From Azotobacter bryophylli (GTDB lineage Bacteria; Pseudomonadota; Gammaproteobacteria; Pseudomonadales; Pseudomonadaceae): 64,000 bases of DNA. A model generated the notes under the pieces. That model was not told the origin of the DNA and searched no databases. It saw only the letters and a list, made by a program, of their open reading frames with translations. Below, piece after piece: positions 8,448 through 14,987 of this stretch (the stretch's first letter is position 1; each line of letters begins with the position of its first letter). Both the position numbers and the translations under genes were made by a program. The stretch is from contig NZ_JBHRSJ010000034.1 in NCBI RefSeq assembly GCF_042643485.1, forward strand, positions 186,001 through 250,000, written 5' to 3'.

Positions 8448-8909
8448 CTACAGGGGAATGTCGTCGTCGAAGTCCTGATCAGTTGACCGTTGTGGTCCGC
8501 CACTCGCCCGGGGCGTCTGCCCCGTGCCTTGCCGCGACGGGTTGCTGCTCTGGCCCAGCACGACCTGTTCGATCCGGTGGGGCAGGATGCCCACGCGGGA
8601 CGCCTGAACCTTCAGCGCGGACTGCTCCTCACCTTCCGCATTCGTCCAGGTGTCCATGATGGCCCGGCCTTGGACCACCACCCGCATGCCCTTCTGGTAC
8701 AGCGAGGCGTATTGCTCGGCGTTCGCGTGCCAGATCTCGACGTTGGCCCAGAACCCGCCGCGGTCCTCGTAGCCATCGCCCTTGGGCACCGGGTTGTCGA
8801 AGTACACGTTCAGCCGGCAGAGCCGACGCGGATCCTTGTTGCCGTTGGGGAACTCCTTGAACTCCGGGGCGGAGCCGATGTTGCCTTCCCATACCACTGC
8901 AGTGCCCAT
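8448..8909 (-). CDS. ssb: Single-stranded DNA-binding protein
   Basis: The 153-residue protein has an N-terminal OB fold (about residues 1-110: TAVVWEGNIGSAPEFKEF, FWANVEIWHANAEQYASLYQ, VVVQGRAI). A disordered Gln/Ser/Gly linker follows, and the protein ends in the acidic tip DDDIPL used by SSB to recruit replication and repair proteins. ICE-encoded SSB coats the single strand made in transfer and replication. It follows the DUF3158 gene with only one base between the stop and the ATG at 8909, so the two are cotranscribed. Confidence 0.93.
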   Translation of the reverse strand: MGTAVVWEGNIGSAPEFKEFPNGNKDPRRLCRLNVYFDNPVPKGDGYEDRGGFWANVEIWHANAEQYASLYQKGMRVVVQGRAIMDTWTNAEGEEQSALKVQASRVGILPHRIEQVVLGQSSNPSRQGTGQTPRASGGPQRSTDQDFDDDIPL

Positions 8910-8910
8910 A

Positions 8911-9477
8911 TCAGGCCTCCTCTCGATTGGCGGTGTTGTCGCTGGTGGAAATCTGTTGCAGCCGCTCCCTGTAAGCGGTGTCGGCCTGGGCCATCTTCTC
9001 GGCGCACTCGGCGGCCTGGCGGCCGATGGTGTGAACCAGGCTGATCTGCATGTTCAATGCGATGCGTTGAAGCTCCAGGGCATGAAGGTCCTGGAGCAGG
9101 GACGTGGGGGTTCGGGCGGCCGCGACCAGATCGCGCCACAGCTGAACGCCCATCGCTCGGGTTCCGGTCTGCTGCCAGCGCAGGAACACGGGGCCGGCGC
9201 TCGTGGCCTGCTTGGTCAGCCGGACCGGCAGCAGGGTGAAGGGATAACGGGTGGCCTGGGCCAGTACCCGGTCCTGAGCGAGCGCCTTGAGGCTGTCCTC
9301 CAGTACCCGGCATTGCTCGGCGAGCAGGTCCAGCTCCCCCTTACCCTTAAAGGGTTTTAAAAGGCCTTTTAGGAAGGGCGCATGTTGCAGGCTGGAAAAG
9401 TCAGTCTGTTGCAGCGGCTGGAAGGAGCCCTGTTGCAGCGCATCGTGCTCGGTGGGCTGAGCCAGCTTCCTGATCAT
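8911..9477 (-). CDS. DUF3158 family ICE protein
   Basis: The 188-residue helical protein has the conserved core LLAEQCRVLEDSLKALAQ and FTLLPVRLTKQATSAGP, then FLRWQQTGTRAMGVQLW and a C-terminal helical tail. I recognise it as the DUF3158 family, found almost only in ICEs of this class immediately before ssb. Function is unknown; the fixed position between the TIGR03761 gene and ssb suggests a role in element replication or processing. The start at 9477 is three bases before the preceding stop codon. Confidence 0.78.
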   Translation of the reverse strand: MIRKLAQPTEHDALQQGSFQPLQQTDFSSLQHAPFLKGLLKPFKGKGELDLLAEQCRVLEDSLKALAQDRVLAQATRYPFTLLPVRLTKQATSAGPVFLRWQQTGTRAMGVQLWRDLVAAARTPTSLLQDLHALELQRIALNMQISLVHTIGRQAAECAEKMAQADTAYRERLQQISTSDNTANREEA

Positions 9478-9482
9478 CGGAC

Positions 9483-10244
9483 TCAGGCCTCGTCCTGGTC
9501 GAAGTCAGGGGCGGGCTGGTCCAGGGCATCGTCCTCATCATCCTCGACGGCCCGCGAGGTGTTGGCCCGGGTGATGTCCGGCGCGTACTTGGAACGGCGG
9601 GAGCCGTCGAGCACGTCGGCGGGTAGCTCGCCGAGGAAGGCGTACATCTCGCGAGCTGCCTGGGCACGGGCGTTGTTGGCGGCGAAGTCGTCGCGGCTGG
9701 CTCCCGAGAAGCCCTTGTAGCGCTGGCCCAGGCCAAAGAGGCGACGGAGGATGGCCGAGCCCTCGTCGAGCCAAGCCTCCTTGGTGTGGTTGTCGATGAG
9801 GCCGATATGGTTGGCCAGCAGGATCCGGCGGACCAGTTCGTCGTAGCTGGTCAGCAGGTAGACGCCCTTGTAGGCGAGCGGCGAGGTCAGATACAGCGGC
9901 AGGGTCATCGGCTGGACGGACAGATTGTTGCTGACACTGAGCTGGGCGGGCAGGCAGGCCATGACCTCGTCGAGCTTGCTGTCGATGTCCTTGAGCTGCT
10001 GGCTGGCTTCCTCGATGCGCTCCTCGATCATGAGGAGGAACCAGTCGGAGTAGGGATCGTCCTGGGCGGCGCCTTGCTTGATGCGGTTGATGATGTTGGC
10101 GAAGCCGCTCAGGCCGATCATGCCGGGCTTGCCGTTCTCGCCGCGGGGACGGCCGAACCAGAGACGGGAGGCATGGTGGGTGTGGAGGGTCAGTTGGACG
10201 CTGCTACGCAACGAGCCGAGGTTGAGCTGGAAGCTGTCAGCCAT
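9483..10244 (-). CDS. TIGR03761 (PFL_4669-type, AcaB-like) integrating conjugative element protein
   Basis: The 253-residue protein begins with LGSLRSSVQLTLHTHHASRLWFGR and has GMIGLSGFANIINRIKQGA, typical of the TIGR03761 family. The tail is acidic (EDDEDDALDQPAPDFDQDEA). Related AcaB-like proteins have been described as regulators, but I do not infer that function here. The ATG at 10244 has AAGGA eight bases upstream, which excludes the longer reading from 10298. Its 5' leader runs directly into the 26-unit palindrome array, so the array may lie on its transcript or in its promoter region. Confidence 0.85.
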   Translation of the reverse strand: MADSFQLNLGSLRSSVQLTLHTHHASRLWFGRPRGENGKPGMIGLSGFANIINRIKQGAAQDDPYSDWFLLMIEERIEEASQQLKDIDSKLDEVMACLPAQLSVSNNLSVQPMTLPLYLTSPLAYKGVYLLTSYDELVRRILLANHIGLIDNHTKEAWLDEGSAILRRLFGLGQRYKGFSGASRDDFAANNARAQAAREMYAFLGELPADVLDGSRRSKYAPDITRANTSRAVEDDEDDALDQPAPDFDQDEA

Positions 10245-10374
10245 GCAGGGGATTCCTTCTATATAGAGGGGTGGATCACGCACGGCCAGCATGCCCACGC
10301 GGTAGGGCGCGGGTCAGCAGGAAACCCTTATTTGGTCGGTTTGGGTTTTTCTGAGGGAGGTGAGGAGGCTGGGA

Positions 10375-11342
10375 GTGATGCCCGGGGCATCACCTGGGCC
10401 GACCTGCCGGAGTGTTTCCAGTGGAACCACTAGGGGCGTCCTGCCGGAGTGATTCCAGTGGAATCACCTTGGGCGTCCTGCCGGAGTGATTCCTGGGGAA
10501 TCACCTGGGCGTCCTGCTGGAGTGTTGCCAGTGGCAACACGGGTTCGGCTTCCTGCTGGAGTGTTGCCAGTGGCAACACGGGTTCGGCTCTCTGCGGAGT
10601 GTTGCCAGCGGCAACACGGGTTCGGCTCTCTGCGGAGTGTTGCCAGTGGCAACACGGGGCCGGCTCCCTGTGGGGTGTTGCCAGTGGCAACACTGGATTG
10701 GCGTCCTGCAGAGTGTTGCCCGGGGCAACACTTGGGCTTGCTCTCTGCTGGAGTGATTCCACTGGAACCACCGGGGCAGTCCTGCCGGAGTGATTCCCGG
10801 GGAATCACCTGGGCGTCCTGCTGGAGTGTTGCCAGTGGCAACACGGATTCGGCTCTCTGCGGAGTGTTGCCAGTGGCAACACGGGGCCGGCTCCCTGTGG
10901 GGTGTTGCCAGTGGCAACACGGGTTCGGCTCTCTGCGGAGTGTTGCCAGTGGCAACACGGATTTGGCTCTCTGCGGAGTGTTGCCAGTGGCAACACGGAT
11001 TTGGCTCTCTGCGGAGTGTTGCCAGTGGCAACACGGATTTGGCTCTCTGCGGAGTGTTGCCAGTGGCAACACGGATTCGGCTCTCTGCGGAGTGTTGCCA
11101 GTGGCAACACGGATTCGGCTCTCTGCGGAGTGTTGCCAGTGGCAACACGGGGCCGGCTCTCTGCGGAGTGTTGCCAGTGGCAACACGGGTTCGGCTTCCT
11201 GCTGGAGTGTTGCCCGGGGCAACACTTGGGCTTGCTCTCTGCTGGAGTGTTGCCAGTGGCAACACGGATTCGGCTCTCTGCGGAGTGTTGCCAGTGGCAA
11301 CACTTGGGCTTGCTCTCTGCAGGGTGATGCCAGTGGCATCAC
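10375..11342. repeat. Tandem array of 26 palindromic 19-bp units, modal period 38 bp
   Basis: Reading unit by unit gives 26 palindromes separated by 17-21 base spacers. The period is 36-40 bp, 38 most often. The commonest unit is GTGTTGCCAGTGGCAACAC (16 exact copies: 8-bp stem, AGT loop). Variants include GTGTTGCCCGGGGCAACAC at 10713 and 11207, GTGATTCCAGTGGAATCAC at 10449, GTGATTCCCGGGGAATCAC at 10790, GTGATGCCCGGGGCATCAC at 10375 and GTGATGCCAGTGGCATCAC at 11324. Only the units at 10412, 10486, 10599 and 10753 are imperfect. The usual spacer is close to GGATTCGGCTCTCTGCGGA. Units 14-22 are nearly identical, while the variant stems lie mostly towards the ends and at 10753-10808. A truncated 27th unit follows at 11361. 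The gap 10245-11407 contains no gene I can support. Confidence 0.97.
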
Positions 11343-11407
11343 CTGGAGCCGTCCTGCGGGGTGTTGCTAACGCCCGGTTAGGGATTATTTCAACCGGACG
11401 GGGGAGG

Positions 11408-11815
11408 CTATGCTGTTCTGACTTCGTTCAGTAGCTCGGGGTGGCGATCGAGCACCTTGAGCAGTTTCACCAGAGCCAGAGGTGGCTTTGTTTTGCCATT
11501 CTCGTAACGCGAGAACGCATTCACGCCACCGCCGAATATCTCGGCAGCTTCGCGCTGGTCAAGTGAGAGCTTCTTGCGGACGCTGGCGATAAAGCCAGGA
11601 TCGACAATCGAGGCATTCACCTGCTTGTTAAACTCCAACATCGCCGTGCTGATACGGGCTGACTCGTTTGCATCAAGGACTACCTCGCCACAGGCTGGGC
11701 AGAAGTCGCCAGTTACTGCCGGAATGATGGTCGATTCGCTCTTGTAGGTATGTGGTATATCGCGGGTGTCATGCACCAGTTCCGCCGCTGCACAAGATGG
11801 ACATTTCATGTTCAT
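11408..11815 (-). CDS. mqsA: MqsA-type antitoxin
   Basis: The 135-residue protein has the two-part MqsA architecture. The N-terminal zinc domain has CPSC and CPAC pairs (residues 5-8 and about 39-42). The C-terminal HTH-Xre domain has the hallmark VRKKLSLDQREAAEIFGGG followed by VNAFSRYENGKTKPP and LDRHPELLNEV. MqsA binds and inactivates the MqsR ribonuclease and represses its own operon. The ATG at 11815 overlaps the mqsR stop by four bases (ATGA); an ATG at 11809 is also possible. A matching operator is present upstream of mqsR. Confidence 0.95.
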   Translation of the reverse strand: MNMKCPSCAAAELVHDTRDIPHTYKSESTIIPAVTGDFCPACGEVVLDANESARISTAMLEFNKQVNASIVDPGFIASVRKKLSLDQREAAEIFGGGVNAFSRYENGKTKPPLALVKLLKVLDRHPELLNEVRTA

Positions 11816-12108
11816 AGCTCCTTAAAGGACACGATGAGCACGTCATCAATGACCGTGAGTTTCAGATAGATCTCTCCGGCCTCCGTGTTAGTCCGGTACA
11901 CATCTTGCCAAACCGTATGGTCGGCATGCGTCGTCATGCTTTTGTAGAAGTCTGCCGGCGTCAGTGCCATGACAACGCCGACGATCCTCTCAAAGTCGTA
12001 CCCCAACGATGCCCCGCCAGCCAGTGCAGACATGGTTGAGCGCACCTTGCCAGCCTCAATCAAGGCTCTGACGACTGGCAACTTGCAGTGCGGAGTTCTT
12101 TTTTCCAT
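11812..12108 (-). CDS. mqsR: MqsR-type mRNA interferase toxin
   Basis: The 98-residue protein starts MEKRTPHCKLPVVRALIEAG and contains ALTPADFYKSMTTHADHTVWQDVYR and a C-terminal YLKLTVIDDVLIVSFKEL, the MqsR pattern. MqsR cleaves mRNA, mainly at GCU/GCA sites, when its antitoxin is lost. The gene is full length and first in the operon, as in E. coli. It sits in the ICE replication region between higA and the palindrome array, so it probably stabilises the element. Confidence 0.95.
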   Translation of the reverse strand: MEKRTPHCKLPVVRALIEAGKVRSTMSALAGGASLGYDFERIVGVVMALTPADFYKSMTTHADHTVWQDVYRTNTEAGEIYLKLTVIDDVLIVSFKEL

Positions 12109-12120
12109 ATGAGCAGTATT

Positions 12121-12133
12121 AACCTATTAGGTT
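12121..12133. promoter_or_regulatory. MqsA operator palindrome upstream of mqsR
   Basis: AACCTATTAGGTT lies 12 bases before the mqsR start. It fits the known MqsA operator form AACCT-N2-4-AGGTT exactly, which supports autoregulation. Only one copy is visible here. Confidence 0.85.
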
Positions 12134-12200
12134 GTATTTGGCAACTTGGTTAATGGTCTGGGCGTACGATTTTCCCGGATTCTGCGGGCTTCCAGCTGGA

Positions 12201-12288
12201 GTGATTCTAGAGAATCACCTTTGGCCATCCTGCTGGGGTGTTTCCCCGGGAACCACCTTGGCTGTCCTGTCGGAGTCAGTGGCAACAC
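12201..12288. repeat. Three further copies of the 19-bp palindrome family (one truncated)
   Basis: The copies are GTGATTCTAGAGAATCAC (12201-12218), GTGTTTCCCCGGGAACCAC (12238-12256) and a copy with a five-base internal deletion, GTCAGTGGCAACAC (12275-12288). Spacers such as CTTGGCTGTCCTGTCGGA match those of the main array. They overlap the 3' end of higA; its TGA stop lies inside the first palindrome. Confidence 0.9.
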
Positions 12289-12676
12289 TTGGGTATTCGG
12301 GAAAAGGTGTTGTTAGGCCGCGCCTGCTAGCTAGCAGGCTTTCATAGGGAATGTGCAGCCCATCATGAAGGCGTTTTATCATCGCCAAGCTCAATTTGCA
12401 TTTCCGGTTCAGAACCTCGGAAACCCGGCCGCTGGAGCCGATGTACGGCTCTAGGTCGCGTGGGGTCAGCCCCTGCTGATCCATACGGAATTTGATGGCT
12501 TCGATGGGGTCGGAAGGCTGCATCGGATAGTGCTCGTCCTCGTATTTCTCGATCAGCACCGCCAGCACTTCCAACTCGTCGCCCTCCGGCGTACCGATCT
12601 CGGAACCCCACAGTTGTTCCATGCGCGCAAAGGCCGCGGCCAGGTCATCATCGGAACGAATCGGTTTGATGTTCAT
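12215..12676 (-). CDS. higA: HigA-type antitoxin with a repeat-encoded C-terminal tail
   Basis: The 153-residue protein has the HigA layout: a helical N-terminal half (MNIKPIRSDDDLAAAFARMEQ), then the HTH DPIEAIKFRMDQQGL and IGSSGRVSEVLNRKCKLSL. HigA antitoxins usually end soon after the helix LHDGLHIPYESLL. Here about 30 extra residues (LTTPFPEYPSVATDSDR onward) follow, and most are encoded by palindrome repeats, so the native stop appears lost. The ATG at 12676 overlaps the end of the higB remnant (TAATG). Its toxin is broken, so this looks like an orphan antitoxin that may still repress. Confidence 0.85.
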   Translation of the reverse strand: MNIKPIRSDDDLAAAFARMEQLWGSEIGTPEGDELEVLAVLIEKYEDEHYPMQPSDPIEAIKFRMDQQGLTPRDLEPYIGSSGRVSEVLNRKCKLSLAMIKRLHDGLHIPYESLLASRRGLTTPFPEYPSVATDSDRTAKVVPGETPQQDGQR

Positions 12677-12805
12677 TACACGGTCTCCGTGTTGATCTGG
12701 TCGTACTGGACATGGGGCCTACGAGTCTTACGAATCCAAGCTGTCGTTCGTAATCGATTGCCAGGATAACCCGGTACTTGTTGCTGTCGATGTTGAACAC
12801 CACCT
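12676..12805 (-). pseudogene. higB: HigB toxin remnant: 5' truncated and frameshifted
   Basis: Translation gives VVFNIDSNKYRVILAIDYER-QLGFV, the central part of HigB, and then the frame is lost. In the next frame the true ending HVQYDQINTETV resumes and stops at 12676-12678. The shift fits the loss of one base in a C run (the GGGGCC around 12714-12719 on the plus strand). About half of a normal HigB is missing at the N-terminus; in its place a degraded palindrome unit (12816-12831) begins. No functional toxin is expected. Confidence 0.85.
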
Positions 12806-12815
12806 GGCTGCTGGA

Positions 12816-12906
12816 GGGCCCCGGGAACCACCCGGAGCCGACCTGCCGGAGTGTTGCCCAAGGCGTCACCCTGGCTCTCCCTGCGGAGTGATGCCACTGG
12901 CATCAC
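12816..12906. repeat. Three more palindrome-family copies between higB remnant and replication gene
   Basis: There is a degraded half unit ending CCCCGGGAACCAC (12816-12831), a degenerate unit GTGTTGCCCAAGGCGTCAC (12851-12869) and a perfect unit GTGATGCCACTGGCATCAC (12888-12906). The spacer ACCTGCCGGA recurs from the main array. The replication gene's stop (12866-12868) lies in the second unit, and its last dozen codons run through these repeats. Confidence 0.9.
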
Positions 12907-14209
12907 CCAGTCCCCGCCCTCGAAGAATGGCGCTCTTCATCCCTGCCAATGCGCTGCGTGCAGTGGTGGCCGTCTCCGGGCTGGGCGAGGTTCTCGGCGG
13001 GTTCACCGTGATCGCGGGCGGCAGGGCCTTCGGTGTCTGGGGGCGATCAGGTTGCGGCGGTTGCGGTGCGCTCGGTGCGACCGGAGCCGACGTGGCTTGT
13101 GCCGGCTGGTCCTTGGGCACCTGCCAGTGGGCGTTGAACTCGCCGGACACCGCTTTCTGCACGCAGCTGAGCAGGTAGCCGAACGGGGTGCGCACCGCCC
13201 CGGTGCTGCACCGATGGTGCCACTGGTTCAACAGCGGCTGGCGAAGCTCGGCGTCAACCTTGGCCAACATGACCAGGGCGGTTCGCTGCTGCTCCTCGTC
13301 CAGGCGGTGGAAGGTCGCGGGCAGGGTCAGCTCTTCCAGCAGCCTCGGGCGCGGTACAGAGCTTTTACATACAGAGGTATCTGTATTCGTATACGTACTA
13401 GATGAGTTCGGATTCCGAACTCGGTCTGGAAGCCCCGGATTTCGTCTGAGTTCGGATTCCGAACTCGGGGCCGCGAAATTTTCTATCCCCTCGTTTTTGC
13501 TCAGTTCGGAATCCGAACTCGGCTCTTCGGGCACGACGGCTACCTGAGTTCGGATTCCGAACTCAGTGAGGGACAGGCGCTGCTCGAGCACTTCCAGCCG
13601 GGTCGGCAGTCTCTCGCCGAGGTCGGGATCGTTGGCCAGGTCGGTCAGCGCCCGGCCGGCGACCTGACGCACTGCCTTGTTGCTGTGCTCGAGCGACTGG
13701 CCGACCAGCGCCATGTAGTCCTGGTCGATCTCCATCGCCTCGGTGCAGCTCACCGGCTCGTCGTGGAGGATGTAGACGTTGCCCTGCATCTGTCCGCTGG
13801 CGGCGTCGCGCACATGGCGGCCGAGACTGAGCCAGCGGGTCAGGCGCAGGACGGTGAGCGCCTTGGCCACGGTTTCCCGGGAGGCGGGTTTGCCCGGCGT
13901 ATTGCCGAGGTAGGGGCGCAACTGCTCATAGGTGGGGAAGGCGGTGACTCCGTCCGCGTTGATCAGCAGCCGGAAGACCTGCCAGAGGTTGCGCTCCAGG
14001 GGCGACAGGCGATCGTCCAGGAGCAGTCGTCGAGGCACGGTCTCGTGCGGGTTGCCACTAAAGACGATGCCGGCCATGTCCTCGGCCGGCATCGACAGGC
14101 CTGCAGCTTTTCTCGCCTGTTGCTGCTGGAGATGATTGTGCAGCATCCCGGCCGCCTGATTGATGACCCCCTCCAGGGGGGCCGTGAAGCGTTTTCTTCG
14201 GGGTGTCAC
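12866..14209 (-). CDS. STY4528-type ICE replication protein
   Basis: The 447-residue protein has a winged-helix-like N-terminal half: RLLLDDRLSPLERNLWQVFR, AFPTYEQLRPYLG and SRETVAKALTVLRLTRWLSL fit a helix-turn-helix replication initiator. I assign it to the STY4528 pathogenicity-island replication family from this and its position between DUF2857 and TIGR03761. Residues about 215-285 are low complexity (SSDSELSKNEGIEN, SSSTYTNTDTSV) and coincide with four DNA palindromes. The C-terminal third has a Pro-rich linker. The GTG start at 14209 overlaps the DUF2857 stop (GTGA). The last residues (GDASGITPQGEPG) are encoded by array-type palindromes. Confidence 0.8.
   Translation of the reverse strand: MTPRRKRFTAPLEGVINQAAGMLHNHLQQQQARKAAGLSMPAEDMAGIVFSGNPHETVPRRLLLDDRLSPLERNLWQVFRLLINADGVTAFPTYEQLRPYLGNTPGKPASRETVAKALTVLRLTRWLSLGRHVRDAASGQMQGNVYILHDEPVSCTEAMEIDQDYMALVGQSLEHSNKAVRQVAGRALTDLANDPDLGERLPTRLEVLEQRLSLTEFGIRTQVAVVPEEPSSDSELSKNEGIENFAAPSSESELRRNPGLPDRVRNPNSSSTYTNTDTSVCKSSVPRPRLLEELTLPATFHRLDEEQQRTALVMLAKVDAELRQPLLNQWHHRCSTGAVRTPFGYLLSCVQKAVSGEFNAHWQVPKDQPAQATSAPVAPSAPQPPQPDRPQTPKALPPAITVNPPRTSPSPETATTARSALAGMKSAILRGRGLGDASGITPQGEPG
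13357..13403. other. AT-rich, dyad-rich patch inside the replication gene (candidate unwinding element)
   Basis: This stretch is much richer in A and T than the surrounding gene. It includes ATACAGAGGTATCTGTAT, an inverted repeat, and the palindrome CGTATACG. It encodes the low-complexity STYTNTDTS segment. It directly abuts the first of the four 19-bp palindromes, as AT-rich unwinding elements abut iterons in known origins. Confidence 0.5.
13404..13564. repeat. Four intragenic 19-bp palindromes (candidate iterons)
   Basis: GAGTTCGGATTCCGAACTC occurs exactly at 13404-13422, 13448-13466 and 13546-13564. A near copy, CAGTTCGGAATCCGAACTC, is at 13502-13520. Start-to-start spacing is 44, 54 and 44 bp. 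Because they fall in all three frames of the gene (read as VRNPNS, SESEL, SDSEL and EFGIRT), they are conserved as DNA rather than as protein repeats. Confidence 0.95.
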
Positions 14210-14952
14210 AGCCGATCGCCTTCTACCGAATGAGGGGATGGCGAACCCGCGGCGCGGTCGCTGTCAGCGGATGCCTGGGGTTCCGGTGGGGAGGGCGGTG
14301 TGGGCGCAGCGAGCAGACGCAGTGACGATCGGGCGGGCGCGTGTCGGGGCGGATAGGTCCCCTCGCGGACCCAGCACTGGATGCGTGCCCAGACGGCGGC
14401 CAGCGGGATGCGCTCCCTCGTCTCGGGGGCCTCCTCGCTCTCCTCCAGCGGACCGTTGATTTCCTCGGTCAGCATCATCGCCACGTCCAGGAGGGCGTAG
14501 GGATCGCTAGGATCCCCCTCGTGCTCCTCCATTAGGTCGAGGAAGCGATACCAGAGTTCCGGCGACTCCGGCAATTCGGCGAAGCGGCCGGAGCGGGCCG
14601 GCAGATTCAGCAGCAGGCGCTGCTGGGCCACCTGTTGGGCGGTCAGGCCGAAGAAGTGCTTGAGCATGCTGGCGGTCGCCCCGAGTCGGATGGCGCGCTG
14701 GACAAGGCGCTCCTCCTCGCTGTCGCGTTGCCGGCTGTTCAGCAGGTTCTTCACGGCCTCCGCGTCGACCGCGGCGTGACACCAGAGCGCCGAGGAGTTG
14801 ACCAGCAGGCTGGCCGCGGCTGGATGCTGGATTAGCGCGATGAGTTCGTGGTCCAGGCCCATGGCCTGGCATCGGCGCAGATCGCCGATGCGCAGGTTGT
14901 GCAGGATCTGGGCGAGCATCGCTTCATTCAAAGGATTTTGCTTCTTGGACAT
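14206..14952 (-). CDS. DUF2857 family ICE protein
   Basis: The 248-residue protein starts MSKKQNPLNEAMLAQILHN and has the core LRIGDLRRCQAMGLDHELI, then GLTAQQVAQQRLLLNLPARSG and a Pro-rich tail. DUF2857 proteins occur in PFGI-1/SPI-7 elements beside the STY4528 gene and resemble partners of FlhD-type folds, but their function is unknown. AGGAAG about seven bases upstream supports the ATG at 14952 over a longer frame that reads back into parB. It overlaps the next gene by four bases. Confidence 0.72.
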   Translation of the reverse strand: MSKKQNPLNEAMLAQILHNLRIGDLRRCQAMGLDHELIALIQHPAAASLLVNSSALWCHAAVDAEAVKNLLNSRQRDSEEERLVQRAIRLGATASMLKHFFGLTAQQVAQQRLLLNLPARSGRFAELPESPELWYRFLDLMEEHEGDPSDPYALLDVAMMLTEEINGPLEESEEAPETRERIPLAAVWARIQCWVREGTYPPRHAPARSSLRLLAAPTPPSPPEPQASADSDRAAGSPSPHSVEGDRL

Positions 14953-14987
14953 GAGCGACTTCCTGATACGTATGTCCTGTCGACGGA

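Noticed and set aside
10375..11342. CRISPR array
   Set aside because: Spacers are nearly identical to each other and only 17-21 bases, the repeat is a short perfect palindrome, and no cas genes are present.
10430..11370. Long open frames of 214-294 codons on both strands over the palindrome array
   Set aside because: They arise because the 38-bp unit has few stops in any frame; all frames give the same recurring peptide, the period is not a multiple of three and there is no convincing start.
10375..12906. Integron cassette array with attC sites
   Set aside because: Units are 19-bp hairpins without the attC two-box (R and L) layout or length, and no integron integrase is visible.
12676..12906. 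Intact 76-codon gene upstream of higA
   Set aside because: The frame has HigB residues only at its end; the HigB core is in another frame, so it is a remnant rather than a gene.
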